NCBI GenBank assembly: GCA_001969505.1
Contig: LSSK01000029.1
Coordinates: forward strand, 1-37,878
Origin: Zancudomyces culisetae
Taxonomy: Eukaryota > Kickxellomycota > Harpellomycetes > Harpellales > Legeriomycetaceae
Reading direction: 5' to 3'
DNA length: 37,878 nucleotides
Position numbers and translations under genes: made by a program. Each line of letters starts with the position of its first letter. The first letter of the stretch is position 1. Shown here piece after piece: positions 9,329 through 20,666 of this stretch. The notes under the pieces were generated by a model, which saw only the letters and a program-made list of their open reading frames with translations, had not been told where the DNA came from and did not search any database.

Positions 9329-11225
9329 CTACTTGGATAAAGATCTAAACTCTAAAATTTTGCTAACCCAAGAATAATCCTCATCATCACTCTCATTTAC
9401 AGCTGGGTGCGCGTCTAGCATACGGATGTGCTCAAAAAAGCTGGGAACCATTACTTTGTCGACAAAAAGCTCGGAGATATGAGTGCAAGAACAGGAAAGT
9501 AGTGTCAATGATACTTCAAGCTTTTGCCCACTGTATTTGCCCAATGACACAGGGTCAGGTATGTGACCATCACCTTTATTGTCGAACTCCAAGGATCCTG
9601 TTGGTAAGCTGCTTGATCGAACTAGTGGTGCCGATGTTTTTTTGTTTTCAATGCTGAATGTGGATTGTGAACTTGGATCCCGGTTCTTTTGATTATCAAA
9701 GTCGGTAAAACTTGATTTGTTTTGCTGGTAAAAATCCTTACTCCGACTATACTTTGTATCTTTATTTTTCATGCGGTTCAGTCTCTTGACTGAGACGCTC
9801 CACAGCTTTGGAGGAGTCTTGTAGTCGTCCCTAATAAGTAGGCTGAAAAATTCGTACAACTTGAATGTTAGATTCCCCGCACTGTTGAGTTGTTCTAGAA
9901 CCATCCACTCGCTTCGTTTTCCTCTAAAAAACTTTTCAAACCTCAGCCGGTCGTTAAAAGACAGCATCTCTGTGTTCAGTAGCTGTTGGTATTCAATTAT
10001 GCTATGAATATAGTCCAGTTTGTGTTTGTATTCCCTGTATTTCTGCTTTATCTTCTCCTTAATCCTAAATATTAAATTTAGTTGATAGCTTAGGTACAAA
10101 TAGTCCTTTTTTGTGTTAAATGCAACACAGCGTTTCTACCTGCGAGAATATATCAACTACATGTAAACTTACAAACACGATAGTACTGAAAACCCCAAAA
10201 TATAAAGAGAATTTGTTTCATACTTACACTGCAATTCTTTTTTCGCTGTATTTCGGCTCTACTATTTCGCCTAAAGTACACTCGCTAAATCCCTTTTCGT
10301 AAACTGTATACATTTTATCCCTGGATATCGTTGATCTAGATCCATCGCAAAACAGCACCTTGTATCTTTTATCTCGCACTTTCTGCAGTACTTTTCCAGG
10401 GTAGTAGAATTTTGTGTGGTATGCTAAAACCAGTTCACCTGGGACCTTGATATTGCTATATTGTATTTAACTTCCTAAATTAATGCGTTTCATATGATTA
10501 TCTCCTCGTTTAAGAAACTGGATAAAAAGAGACAATATAAACAAAAAAAAGAGACATTTCTGTATTACTTGTAAACCTCTTCATCGCTGCTCTTTCCCGA
10601 ATCGTTATTTACAAGTGCAGGTAACGCCTTTATTTTGCCTATAATTGCGATTTCTTTTTCTAACGCTAGGTTTGGTATTGCAGTATTCAAATGTTATCAA
10701 TTTTCATCCTTATTTGTGAGCTGGTAACCTTTTTTCTAATCTTATTAAAAAATATACATAATAAAACGAGCGTGAACAATCAAAAAAACAAAGAACTGTC
10801 AGCTCTAACTTGAAATTCTTACAGTATTCGGCTTCCTCGTGAGTGCCAGAATTTTCTGAACTCTTATCAGTTCGACACATTTTCATCGTATTATCACGAG
10901 TTTTATCAGTAGAGTTTGTAAGATTTTGATTCACCATCCGTTTGATACCAGTGTATATAGATTGTTTGCGTTCGGCAACATTCCTACGAGCAAGCTTTTT
11001 TGTTGTCTCCCCCTTATTATTAATCAAGGTTTCTTTGTGTTCTGTTTTGCTGAAGATGTCTGATCTCCGTTTTTTTCTACAGCCGTCGTTATTATCTATA
11101 CCTGTTGAGCCGTGTGGCTTTGTTTGCGTCCTGCATTTAGTCGAAACAGTCTTTATGGTGGGTTGGATGATATCTAGTGTTTTCCTCCTGATCCTAAGAC
11201 TTCGCCTTAGACCATTTTCATCCAT
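9329..11225 (-). CDS. Putative nuclear protein with Tudor-like domain
   Basis: Four phase-compatible exons, 10823-11225, 10569-10665, 10230-10455 and 9329-10135, give about 510 residues. The N-terminus MDENGLRRSLRIRRKTL and the next 130 residues are basic and Ser/Thr/Asn-rich, as in nuclear proteins. Exon 3 encodes ELVLAYHTKFYYPGKVLQKV, then RYKVLFCDGSRSTISRDKM, the barrel pattern of Tudor domains (V.A.....YYPG.V......Y.V.F.DG), closest in feel to Crb2/53BP1-type Tudors. After it comes a Lys-rich helical region (KEKIKQKYREYKHKLDYIHS) and an alpha-helical block up to residue 340, then a disordered Ser-rich part and a C-terminal conserved-looking block with an acidic tail segment (ESDDEDYSW). 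I see no BRCT repeat. The acceptor of exon 4 (CAGGTAG) was chosen because the nearer CAG would put a stop in frame. A chromatin or DNA-damage reader is inference. Confidence 0.6.
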
Positions 11226-12257
11226 TTCAATTTATTTACAAGTTGAAGGAGTTGTGCTCGTGGTGTTTTATTATATCATTATCAATGTTGTATTTTACAA
11301 AGGGCGTTTATTGTTCATATAAAAACCTGCTACCATTCCTTAATTCCTACTATATTATTGTTTATTGTTGGAAAACAATTACACAAAAAGCAAACATATA
11401 ATTCAATACAAAATAGACCAGCGAAAAAAAAACAAACTTCTCTCCATTGCCCTTCCAGAATGAAAAGCATAAACTAACAGGAAACATTTCAAGGTTTAAA
11501 CAATTCTTTTTGAAGAAAAATTCATACTATCATAGTAACGAATATTCTCCTACAGGCATGATAATATTACAGGCCAGGTTGGAAGGTTATCTATGAACCC
11601 TATGAACCTAAACAATTTTTACCACCACCACACATCCCATTTACTCGCCCCGATGGTATGACACAGGGAAAAGATACAAGGAAGAAAAGCTCGCTTCACC
11701 TTAGCGCTTGCTATGACACAACAACAGTGGAGAATGTACCATCACATCTCCCCTAGTGTCGTATTTTTCAATGTAAAATGGTATTTCAAAAAACGCTAGT
11801 ATCAATCAGAGGTTTTTCAGTAAGAGAACTCGCCTTATAAGCCTTGGAATGGTTCATAGATGGTGGTTTTTGTGTTTCAAGCATCATTTCTTCGCTGTTC
11901 ATGTATTTGTCTAGTTATTCTTTTTGGATAATTAAACAAAGTTCGAGTAAAAAAAATTGCGGAAATAAATCAAGGAATATCAACACAAGGATTTTTTTTG
12001 GAGCTGCTCTAGAACACACCAATGATGTGGTAGTAAATCGGCCTAGTGCGTAATTCAGCTTTTTTTTCGAATCTAAAATTTTATTTGGTGGAAAAAAGAA
12101 ATCTAATTTGCAGATAACCAAAAGGAAAAAAAAATGAAAAAAATGAACTTGTTACTTTTCTTTTTTATATACAAAATAGAAACTATTGTATAAAAAGTTT
12201 GTTTTTCGTCCGGACATAACGAGCCTCATAAGAACAAAGGAAACAAAAGTATATAAA
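11226..12257. other. Intergenic region upstream of eL33
   Basis: About 1 kb between the divergent starts of the Tudor-like gene and eL33. No convincing gene; several short frames without conserved motifs. It must contain both promoters. Confidence 0.5.
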
Positions 12258-13183
12258 ATGACACAACCAGTTAGGTAAGTATACAACTGTTGAATTATAA
12301 CATGAATTGTACAAGTACATGTATTGCGTACTTGGTCTTTAGTCTGTGCGAATTCACTTTAGCGGCTACAAAATCGGATTCGAACGTTCAAACCAAGTGA
12401 TGCTTTAAATTGAATCTATTTTTATTGGATCTATCGAGCCTCACCTAAGGTGATATATCGGTAACAACTCGTTTTTGTTTTCAAGAATCGAAATGGATCC
12501 AGAAAGTAAAAAAGGATATTAGAGGGTTTGTGTACAAAAAAGCACAATATTCTTTGCATTACATGTGCGTTGGTGTATAACTTGAACTCGTATCTTAGCA
12601 TACGTACTGTCAAGCTTTTTTATTTGGAACCTGATCTTTGATGAACGACTGTGTTGAAAGATGTTGTGGTTTCTTACTTTAAATACCACACATTACAAAA
12701 CAAGATCGAGTTATTTGCGCTTCGTTTGGTTTTTAAGGCGCGTATATTGTGAATTTTTTATTCGAAGAGGGATGGAAAAATAAATAAATATTTTATTTGT
12801 GTGTCGTAAGCTGCTGGAAAGAGTTCAATGTTTTGATAGTGTCGCAAAACTAAATGAATTTATACCTAACCTGTAGACTATACTCCAAAGGCCGTTTCCT
12901 CGGTTACCAACGCGGTAAGAGAATGCAAGATGTTAACAACGCACTCGTCAAAATCGAAGGTGTGAACACAAAGAAAGACACTGAATTCTACATGGGAAAG
13001 CGTGTCGCCTACATCTACCGTGCCAAGAGAGAAATAAACGGAACCAAGATTAGAGCCATCTGGGGTCGTGTCACACGCCCTCACGGTAACACCGGTACCG
13101 TCCGTGCTAAATTCAGAACCAACTTGCCACCACGTGCTATGGGTGCATCTCTGCGCATTATGCTTTACCCATCCCGTGTTTAA
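12258..13183 (+). CDS. RPL33: 60S ribosomal protein eL33 (RPL33/RPL35A)
   Basis: Two exons, 12258-12274 and 12877-13183, give 107 residues, the same length as yeast Rpl33. Exon 1 is only 17 nt (MTQPV plus two bases) and ends AG before GTAAGT; exon 2 starts with A after CTGTAG, so the split codon is AGA, restoring the invariant Arg of RLYSKGRFLGYQRGKR. Further family motifs are KIEGV, EFYMGKRVAYIYRAK, IRAIWGRVTRPHGNTGTVRA and the end LRIMLYPSRV. A frame from ATG 12854 is open but reads through a CTAAC branch point and acceptor, so it is intron sequence. GC-rich wobble use in exon 2 (gtc, cgt, acc) contrasts with neighbours and fits very high expression. The intron is 602 nt, by far the longest here. 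Confidence 0.95.
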
Positions 13184-13639
13184 ATTCGTTTACAGTAGTT
13201 TCTAAAGTATGTTTTATTTGTCTGTTTTAAATAAAATTTATGTTGCTTATCATTCTTACTCTTTTGTTTGATATGTCTTGGCAACAACATTTTACCAGCA
13301 TTTCATGGGTATTAATATTTTACAGATGGAAAGGCGGTGGTATGCCGTTGTAGTAATACTTTGCAAACAAAGGTGCATCATATAGTGATGCCATGTCTTT
13401 CAAGAACTGTCTTCACATAGCCTCTAGGCTATTTTCTCAAATGTCTTTATCTTTATTTGTGAAGCTTGGTGTGCTAAAAATAAGAGTTCCACCTCAATGA
13501 CTACAAAAAAGTACTGCATAGGGACAGTTGATGCTACATTGAAGAGAAAAAAACCTACAAAAAAAAAGCAATAAAAGTACAGATAAAACAGCGGTCAGAT
13601 CTAAGCAAAATAAAACTACTCGTACGTCAACGAAATTTC
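13184..13639. other. 3' flank of eL33, no gene seen
   Basis: A 456-base convergent intergenic region between eL33 and the minus-strand PPxY gene. A likely polyadenylation signal (aataaa) lies at about 13230. Nothing else is recognised. Confidence 0.5.
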
Positions 13640-14176
13640 TCAGCTCTTTCGCGAACACAACATTTCATACAACAGTAGCTGAAGCTGTATTTCTGTTGAT
13701 AGTGATTCTATAACGCAGAATTGATTTTCGAATGCTTTTCTTGAGTTGAAACTACGCATCGACGCATCGGAGGGTTTATTTTTGACCGTATTTATTGATC
13801 TACACGAGTAGTTGAAGCTGGTACTCATAAAAGGTATCTCATCATCGAAACTTTCAGGAGGTTCGTTAATAACTACTTGTTCGCATAGCCCGTTTAACCT
13901 TTGCATAATCGTACAACTCTCAGAGTTACATTCAGAATTATGATCAGAACAGTTTAACTGCATCAAATTGGTATATGATGGAGGTGGCGACTCATAAAGT
14001 GGTAGTGGTGTGTTTGGAATGTCTGGAGAACTTCTACCTGGCGGCACAAATAGTTCTAGTATTTCTGATAGTGTGTTATTGTTCGAAAACAATGGCTCTG
14101 CGGATAGATAGGTGAAAAAGTCCATAGTTTCCTGTGTAGCTTCTATCCGGCTAACACTCACTTCGTCGTTCTTCAT
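13640..14176 (-). CDS. Hypothetical protein with PPxY motif
   Basis: A single-exon frame from ATG 14176 gives 178 residues that I do not recognise. It is acidic in its first half and has PLPLYESPPPSYTNL at about 57-71, containing a consensus PPxY (PPPSY, residues 64-68), the motif bound by WW domains of Rsp5/Nedd4 ubiquitin ligases. There are Cys residues in a CSDHNSECNSESC cluster at 76-88 and a helical C-terminus (ESLSTEIQLQLLLYEMLCSRKS). No signal peptide or membrane span is visible, so it is not a typical transmembrane Rsp5 adaptor. The surroundings are gene-poor; upstream the first 2.4 kb are empty. It may be a regulatory or adaptor protein, or a C-terminally shortened paralogue. Confidence 0.55.
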   Translation of the reverse strand: MKNDEVSVSRIEATQETMDFFTYLSAEPLFSNNNTLSEILELFVPPGRSSPDIPNTPLPLYESPPPSYTNLMQLNCSDHNSECNSESCTIMQRLNGLCEQVVINEPPESFDDEIPFMSTSFNYSCRSINTVKNKPSDASMRSFNSRKAFENQFCVIESLSTEIQLQLLLYEMLCSRKS

Positions 14177-16571
14177 TTCTGTGTTGCTACTTTTTCTTTT
14201 CTTTATTTTTTTTCACGTAGTTTCTCGAGGTAAGTCAAATACTGGCGTTATTCACGTATAGTGGATTATAATAATACGTTACTCATCAATTCTAAATATC
14301 ATATGTCAAGGCAAATGTCTGCACTGCCTTTTACCTGGAATCTTATTTTGATTCTTTGATTGTTGCTTTATTAGCGGTTTTCCTTTTCGATTTGACCTAT
14401 TTTTAGGCTTACATGTATCACTGCTCCTATAAACCTCACTTTCATTTAATTCTTGCTACTTTAACACATTTATTACCCACAACCCTTTTTCCGTATCTGG
14501 AATGTATAAACTTATATGTATTGTTGTTTTTCCCACTTCATACACGCTTGTCTCTTTTAGCAAAATGTGAATATATATATTTTTTATACGCAAACTGCAA
14601 AAATGGCACTATTAAATAGGACTTTCTCTTCTTTTTTTCCTTTATTTTGTGCTGCACTCCCTTGATTAAGAAACAAAAAAAAGTCGCTGTATGTGTTTAT
14701 AGTGCATCTAGTATGTTATATTTGTTTGCCTTTATAGATATCTCTGCTCTATGTTTGGTGCATCTCGCTTTGTTTTATTCATTTGCAAATTAAAAATCGA
14801 GTTTTATAGTGTAGCTTGTTGCCATCACAATGTCCAATCATGTGCATCCGTCCTTTAAACTCATTGGCTAGATATTCATTTGATGATTAATCATGGTTAT
14901 ATTTAATGGCATAATTTTTTTTCCAATATAATTCAGTTGATACTTTAGTTAGCTACAAATCACGTTTATATAATGGAGGGTTTTTTTGCTTTGCTTCCCA
15001 ATGGCTAATTTAAATGTAGCATTTGATACTCACAATTTTAATTTAAATAGCAGGATAATTATAGTGAAGCTTTGGGGTTTGGGGTTATAGGTTTTTTGTT
15101 TGGTGTATTTTAGATAAATGGTACATGACATTCCAGCTTACAATTTCCTCTCCTTTTAGAGAGAGAGAAAGGGAAGGGGGAATGGTAAAACCGATAAAAC
15201 CGGTAAAAAAATCTTCACATCTACGTTTTACCACCTAACTTCAACCTCAGCATTTTTTGGAAGGCACCTGAATATATTTTATGGGTGCTTTAAACATCAC
15301 CCCTCCAAGGAAAAAACCCCGTGATCATCGTATGTCTCAAATGTTTGATGTATGCATGTGTATACCCTTCAAGGTATAACTTGGCTGCTCGTGTTTTCCC
15401 ACGTACCAAACCCAATATGATAAAACTATTTACTTTAGTGATTTAAAGCATTATGATTTTCAGACCCGGTAAAATTTTACATATGGTGGACGTAATTCCT
15501 GGCTGTTGATGCCAGCAGAGTGCCCTAGAGTAATGAAAACTGGGTTGCATATACAATGCTATCTCTTCCCACCCCCCCTTTTTTTTCACCTGTTGTAGAT
15601 TCTAGAGGCTGACATTCTTTGCCCTGGTTTTTTGCTTTTTTTTTTGAGAGGAGAGTAACAAGAATTATGCCCAAAGCAAACAAGAAAAGTGAAAACTATC
15701 CCATGTCAAACACTACTGATATTAGGAGTGTTGAGGGAATCATGATAATTGAGTGTATAATTATTATACATAACAGAGCAAATAAGCGGGTAAGTTAGCA
15801 AATGAATGCGAAATGCGGTTGTTATGCAAGGGATTTAAGTTTGGCTTTTGCTGCATTTCAGTCCAACTATTTGACACTCAAAATATAATTAGCTGGACCA
15901 TTCATTTCAGTGTAATTTGCGGAGCACTCCAATAAAAACTGTTTTTATCGAAGTACATGGCAGTTTGTTTACCAGCTGTTTACTAGGTTTCAAGCCCTTT
16001 TAAAAAAGACAATATCATCATGGTATTTTATAGTTCTGCAAGACGAATAGGTGAATTCAAGCCAAGAAAAGAAGGGGATGAGGGGAGAGGGGAGGATTTG
16101 TTAGCTAAAGAATGTGAAGTGATATTCAATTTCCACAATCACGGAGACTTGTGTTCTGTTATAAAAACTTGTAAGAAAAATGTTGATATCCCTCCCCCTT
16201 CACCACTCGCATGCAAATATAAACAAATGAATATTTTTAATTGTAAAAGATGGTACATTGTCTGATAAAAAATACAGACGTGTGCGACGTTTCGACAGCT
16301 AAAAATCCTTGATCTATAATATAAGCTCTTTATTGTACGTTTTGTTCTATAAGGTGTTGTTGTTTATGATAAGAACTTAACAAAAAAGCAAGCAAGCCAA
16401 AAAAAAAAGCTTTTGTTAAAGTCTCGTAAATTATACATAGCCTAGTGTCTAGGCGGAAATGAAAAACGCATTAACCAACTAGAAAAAGTAAAATGATGCG
16501 GATCGGGTGTAGCTTCGAAACACGACCGTTGATTGCTACCACTGGTTATGGTTGCGTTTTAACACATCAAA
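14177..16571. other. Long intergenic region, no supported gene
   Basis: The longest empty stretch here, 2.4 kb. It has poly-T and poly-A tracts, a C7-T10 tract near 15572, and a short imperfect hairpin (tggctgttgatgccagc) near 15501. The 81-codon plus frame at 16020-16265 has low-complexity content and no conserved motif. Confidence 0.45.
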
Positions 16572-16817
16572 CTAGAGTGAATATGTGTTGGCCTTCATTT
16601 TCTCCTTTGCAATCTTTGTTGCGAGTTCTTTGTGTTTAGGATATACCATCATACCAGAGACCGACAGCGTTAAAATAAATATAAACGTTACAATCGACAG
16701 TAATGCCTCCATAAAGGTCATTGGTAGCACGGGTTCAAAATCCACCTTGCCTATGAGCTCTGCTACAGGTTTGATTGTTCCGAGGGCATCATATATATCG
16801 AAAGTTGTGGAATCCAT
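16572..16817 (-). CDS. Small single-pass membrane protein, hypothetical
   Basis: A complete 81-residue frame from ATG 16817 to TAG. Residues 1-34 are polar and mildly acidic (MDSTTFDIYDALGTIKPVAE). One hydrophobic span lies at about 36-56 (EALLSIVTFIFILTLSVSGM), followed by a basic, Lys-rich tail (PKHKELATKIAKEKMKANTY). The layout, a short acidic lumenal or outer part, one span and a basic cytoplasmic tail, is typical of small ER or mitochondrial inner-membrane subunits, but I do not recognise a family. Codon use is normal for the window. The frame is the only sizeable one in 4 kb, which supports it. Confidence 0.55.
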   Translation of the reverse strand: MDSTTFDIYDALGTIKPVAELIGKVDFEPVLPMTFMEALLSIVTFIFILTLSVSGMMVYPKHKELATKIAKEKMKANTYSL

Positions 16818-18870
16818 CGCTGTATTTACGTTGCGTTTGGTTTTGTTGTAGTATGTTTTATTGTACTTAACACCAAGTTTTTATTTAAATTTCAGGTTTG
16901 AACGCTTGGGCTATGTGGGAGGGGGGGGGATCATTGACTATTTATTCTATTCTGCTTTATTTTATCTTCAGAGAATGTTATTTCAATTTAAACGAGAACG
17001 GGGATTATGTTTCTATATTGCACAAGAAATGAGCTTATACCATGATAGGCACACAATGTTCAATTAGAATTTTATTTAGACGATCTAATAATAAGCGAGC
17101 AACATACTATTTTTAGATTATTTTGTGAAACCAATGAGTGTGTTAGTGAATATATTTATCTAACATATGTTAAATATTCACTGAGATCATAAAGCCTGTT
17201 TCCCCCTCTAGTTACACACCACAATGTTAAAAGCCAGCGCAATTCAGTGAAAGCTTGTGAAAAAAAAATAGTTTAGCATGTTAAAGCAAGGCAAAACAAT
17301 TTTAATAGCGCTGAAGAACCACATCACCCTTTCTATAGCTATCGTCCTTGCTATTGAACTGTTAGCTAATTCTTATAAATAGGTTCATTTAATACCCAGT
17401 TGGATGATGGTTTACTGGAAAAATACCGAGGGAAATTTACTGGAGTTGCACCGCTAATTTAAGCTAATAGAAACGATTTTGTGGGTACAAAGTTTATTTT
17501 TAGCTCTATTAACGGATGGGAATAAAATTTACATAAGAGATATGCAAACATGAGGTAAGTGAAGCTTTTCATTTTGGAGGCAATTGTTAAATGTCACAAA
17601 TACCATTAGATTGCTTTTTTTATAGTGCCTATAAGAAGGAGGATGATCGTGATGGATGCATATTACACAGTTTATGAGCGTTTGAGATGTAATCAACTTG
17701 CGTGGTTATGCGTGCAGAAAGTTGTAGATTGGCAAAGCGAATGCATATTATGCTTAACTGTGGGTATTGAAATCAGCTTCGGAAATCCACAGAACGCAAT
17801 AAGTGAACTACATATATACCAGTGGTAAGCTGTACCAACATGGCGAAATAAGTATGATCTTGTTGTATGATAATAAACACCAACCATGGAGACCAATGTT
17901 TGCTAATTCCCTCATGTTAGTGTGTATTTAATTGATTTTGGGATGCGCAATTCGATTATGCAACATTCTGGAAATGATAGTGTAGCTTATCCATAATTGC
18001 ACCGTCGGTGTTATTATACGCTGCACATTTGTGAGCTACCACATTACCAGATAGTATGATGCCCTTTTTATTATTACATACATTTAATTCCCGTATAGTT
18101 GACGAATAGCGCTTAGTATTGGCTACTTATCAACAATTTCCAATATCATCTATTTTCTATTTCCTCGAAATTTTGTGGGCTTTGAATTTTTGCCAACTGA
18201 TTTTTCGAACAGAATTAACCTTAGAGACAGGTTCATCAAAAACAAACTATTCTTTAGGATTCATGCAGATCACGATTCTGAAATACACGAAATACATGAA
18301 AGACGAATTTCGTTAATTCGAAGTGTGGCTCTAAGGCCTTTGAACGTGAATTTTTTGTGGGGGAATGGGTTAAGACTGGATTGTTTATTTCAACACACAA
18401 TCAACATTACATTATGGGGCAGGGGAATACTGAGCAAAAAAAGTTGTCTAATCAAGAATGATGGGAAGAGCAAAAAAAGCGCAAAAGACTTGAACCATAC
18501 CAACAAAAAATCAGCTTTTTTTTCCCGTTTTTGCTTGATTAGCAAAAATCAGCTCCAAAAAAATTGGGTTAAACAATAAGCGGGATATAGAAGAGCTACT
18601 GAGCTTATCCATTATGTAATCGTAATTTTTCTAGCATTTCATTGTGTAAAATATCAAGCCTCACTAAGAATGATAAAAGGGAAAGACAGGGAAAACCACC
18701 TATAAAGATAACAAACCCATTCCTTCAGATTTGATGACTGTATAGAAAGAACCTGACAAGGAGAAAATTAAAGTAAAATATATTGATATTATTATTTTTT
18801 CTTACCGAAAGCAGCCTGTGCATAAATTTTTATACAGTCCATACCATCGAAAAAAAACGTGAGTATACAA
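16818..18870. other. Intergenic region with weak open frames
   Basis: About 2 kb. It holds a G9 run at 16921; an orphan ATGAG-GTAAGT start exon at 17550 whose in-phase acceptor at 17625 leads to only 18 codons; and a 134-codon frame without an internal ATG near its start at 18175-18579 whose first half looks protein-like (many charged residues) and second half low-complexity. None is recognised. Confidence 0.4.
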
Positions 18871-20061
18871 ATGTACGGAGTGGTTTTTTGGCTGACATTG
18901 GTTACATATTTCTTTGGGTGCCGGGAATTAAGCAAGGGTTTAGACAAGCAGATTAAAAGCAAAAGACCTATAGCTAGCATTGCCAGAGGTAGTGCCTTTG
19001 ATACTCGAAAAGAATATATCTTGGTTACTGGCGGGACAGGGTATATTGGGTCACACACAGTACTTAAGCTAATCGAAGAGGGTTATGATGTTGTAGTACT
19101 GGACAATCTTTCAAACAGTGTAGTCGAGCCACTACGACGGATCGAAAGAATCTTGGGCTTGAAAAACCAAATACCCTTTTATGAAGCTGATTTGCTCAAC
19201 TATGATGATATTAATGCCGTTTTTAAGAAATATAGAGTGAGTTGTGTGATTCACTTTGCTGCATTAAAGGCAGTCGAAGAGTCTACGCGCGAGCCTTTAA
19301 GGTATTACGATAACAATTTTGGAGGAACGGTAAATCTGCTTAAGGCTATGCAAGAAAATAGTGTTAAAAATATTGTGTTTTCTAGTTCCGCAACGGTATA
19401 TGAATATTCAGGAAAGGATAGCTATACAGAAGACTCTAAACTTGCATGTACAAATCCATATGGACGAACAAAGTTGTTTATGGAATCTGTTATTGAAGAT
19501 ATCTATAACACGGCAGCAGGAACGGATAAACAAATGAATGCAGTGATACTAAGATATTTTAATCCATTTGGAGCCCATCCTTCGGGGCTCATGGGAGAAG
19601 ACGCAGGTCAACTCCCAAACAACCTTATGCCTTATATCGCACAAGTCGCAGTTGGCGAGCTTGATAAAGTACACGTATTTGGTGCGGACTATAATACAAA
19701 AGATGGCACAGGTGTCAGAGACTTTATTCATATAATGGACTTGGCAAGGGCCCACGTCTATTCGGTAAAAAAAACCTCTGAGAACTGTGGGCTAAAAGTA
19801 TATAATGTAGGGAGTGGGTCTGGATATTCAGTACTCGAAATGATTGAGGCAATGAAAGAGGCGTGTAATTGCCAGATTCCATTTGTAATTGATGGCAGAA
19901 GATCTGGTGATGTCGACAAGGTTGTATGTGATCCAACCAAGGCAGAGAGGGAGCTAGGGTTTAAGGTTGAATACACACTCAAAGATATGTGCAGGGATTT
20001 GTGGAGGTGGCAGCAGGCAAATCCACACGGCTATAGGACAAAGGCCGAGAAGTCAAATTGA
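18871..20061 (+). CDS. GAL10: UDP-glucose 4-epimerase with hydrophobic N-terminal extension
   Basis: A single-exon frame from ATG 18871 gives 396 residues. From residue 49 it is a standard short-chain dehydrogenase-type GALE: TGGTGYIGSHT (NAD Rossmann glycine motif, 53-63), DNLSNS, FAALKAVEES, the SSSATVY serine/threonine motif at 171-177, and catalytic YGRTK (Tyr197, Lys201). RYFNPFGAHPSG and GVRDFIHIMDLA follow. It interconverts UDP-glucose and UDP-galactose. There is no fused aldose-1-epimerase domain, unlike Saccharomyces Gal10. The N-terminal 48 residues are extra: residues 3-16 (GVVFWLTLVTYFFG) are hydrophobic, followed by a basic stretch, suggesting a signal anchor. There is no later Met before the NAD motif, so the extension is needed for initiation unless an intron is hidden there. 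Upstream GTG and a GTGAGT lie just before the ATG. Confidence 0.92.
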   Translation: MYGVVFWLTLVTYFFGCRELSKGLDKQIKSKRPIASIARGSAFDTRKEYILVTGGTGYIGSHTVLKLIEEGYDVVVLDNLSNSVVEPLRRIERILGLKNQIPFYEADLLNYDDINAVFKKYRVSCVIHFAALKAVEESTREPLRYYDNNFGGTVNLLKAMQENSVKNIVFSSSATVYEYSGKDSYTEDSKLACTNPYGRTKLFMESVIEDIYNTAAGTDKQMNAVILRYFNPFGAHPSGLMGEDAGQLPNNLMPYIAQVAVGELDKVHVFGADYNTKDGTGVRDFIHIMDLARAHVYSVKKTSENCGLKVYNVGSGSGYSVLEMIEAMKEACNCQIPFVIDGRRSGDVDKVVCDPTKAERELGFKVEYTLKDMCRDLWRWQQANPHGYRTKAEKSN

Positions 20062-20666
20062 AAGATATTTAGAAAATATTATAGATGTTTGACTTTTAAG
20101 ATTCTTTGATGTTTCCATAGATATAGATTTCGTCTATGTAATGAATACATCTAAGTTTCAATTTATCCCATGTGTTCTCCATTTTATAACAGTGCGATGT
20201 CACCAAAAATCAAAAAGTGAGAGAAATAGCAGTGGTACTAATACACTTTGTTAGCCTTTTTTTTTTGGTGATAATTAACGGTATAAGTTCACATTTATTC
20301 AGAAAAGTGAGTAGATATTCGTCATTTTTAAGTAGCTCCAAAACTTTTATTTGAAAAAGAGGTGAGGACAGCCCGTATTAGCATGTTTTATAAGGTATGC
20401 TCATTAAATGCAATTAAGGGGTATATATGTTGGAAGGTAAATGTGCATCAAACTTTTTTTATTTCATTTTACCAAATGCTAAAGTATCCCGTTTAGTGGT
20501 GGTTTAGGTAAATAAAAAAATTTTTTTTCAACGAAATGCGAAAGGATGATGAATAATAATTAGGCGCAATTTACTGTTACTATAACATCAACCTTTTCAA
20601 AAAGAAAAAAAATAAAAAGAAGCAAAGGAAGACGAAAGGGCAACAAAACGAATTACTAGAAACAAA
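20062..20666. other. Intergenic region, nothing recognised
   Basis: A 605-base stretch between GALE and RPB12, both on the plus strand. A/T-rich with T8-T11 runs; no gene or RNA recognised. Confidence 0.5.

Noticed and set aside
12854-12876. Intronless start for eL33 at ATG 12854 (MNLYLTC...)
   Set aside because: These codons cover a CTAAC branch point and CTGTAG acceptor, and the 12258 exon restores the conserved N-terminus and exact family length.
18175-18579. 134-codon plus frame
   Set aside because: No ATG near its start, low-complexity second half, no motif; probably chance in AT-rich DNA.
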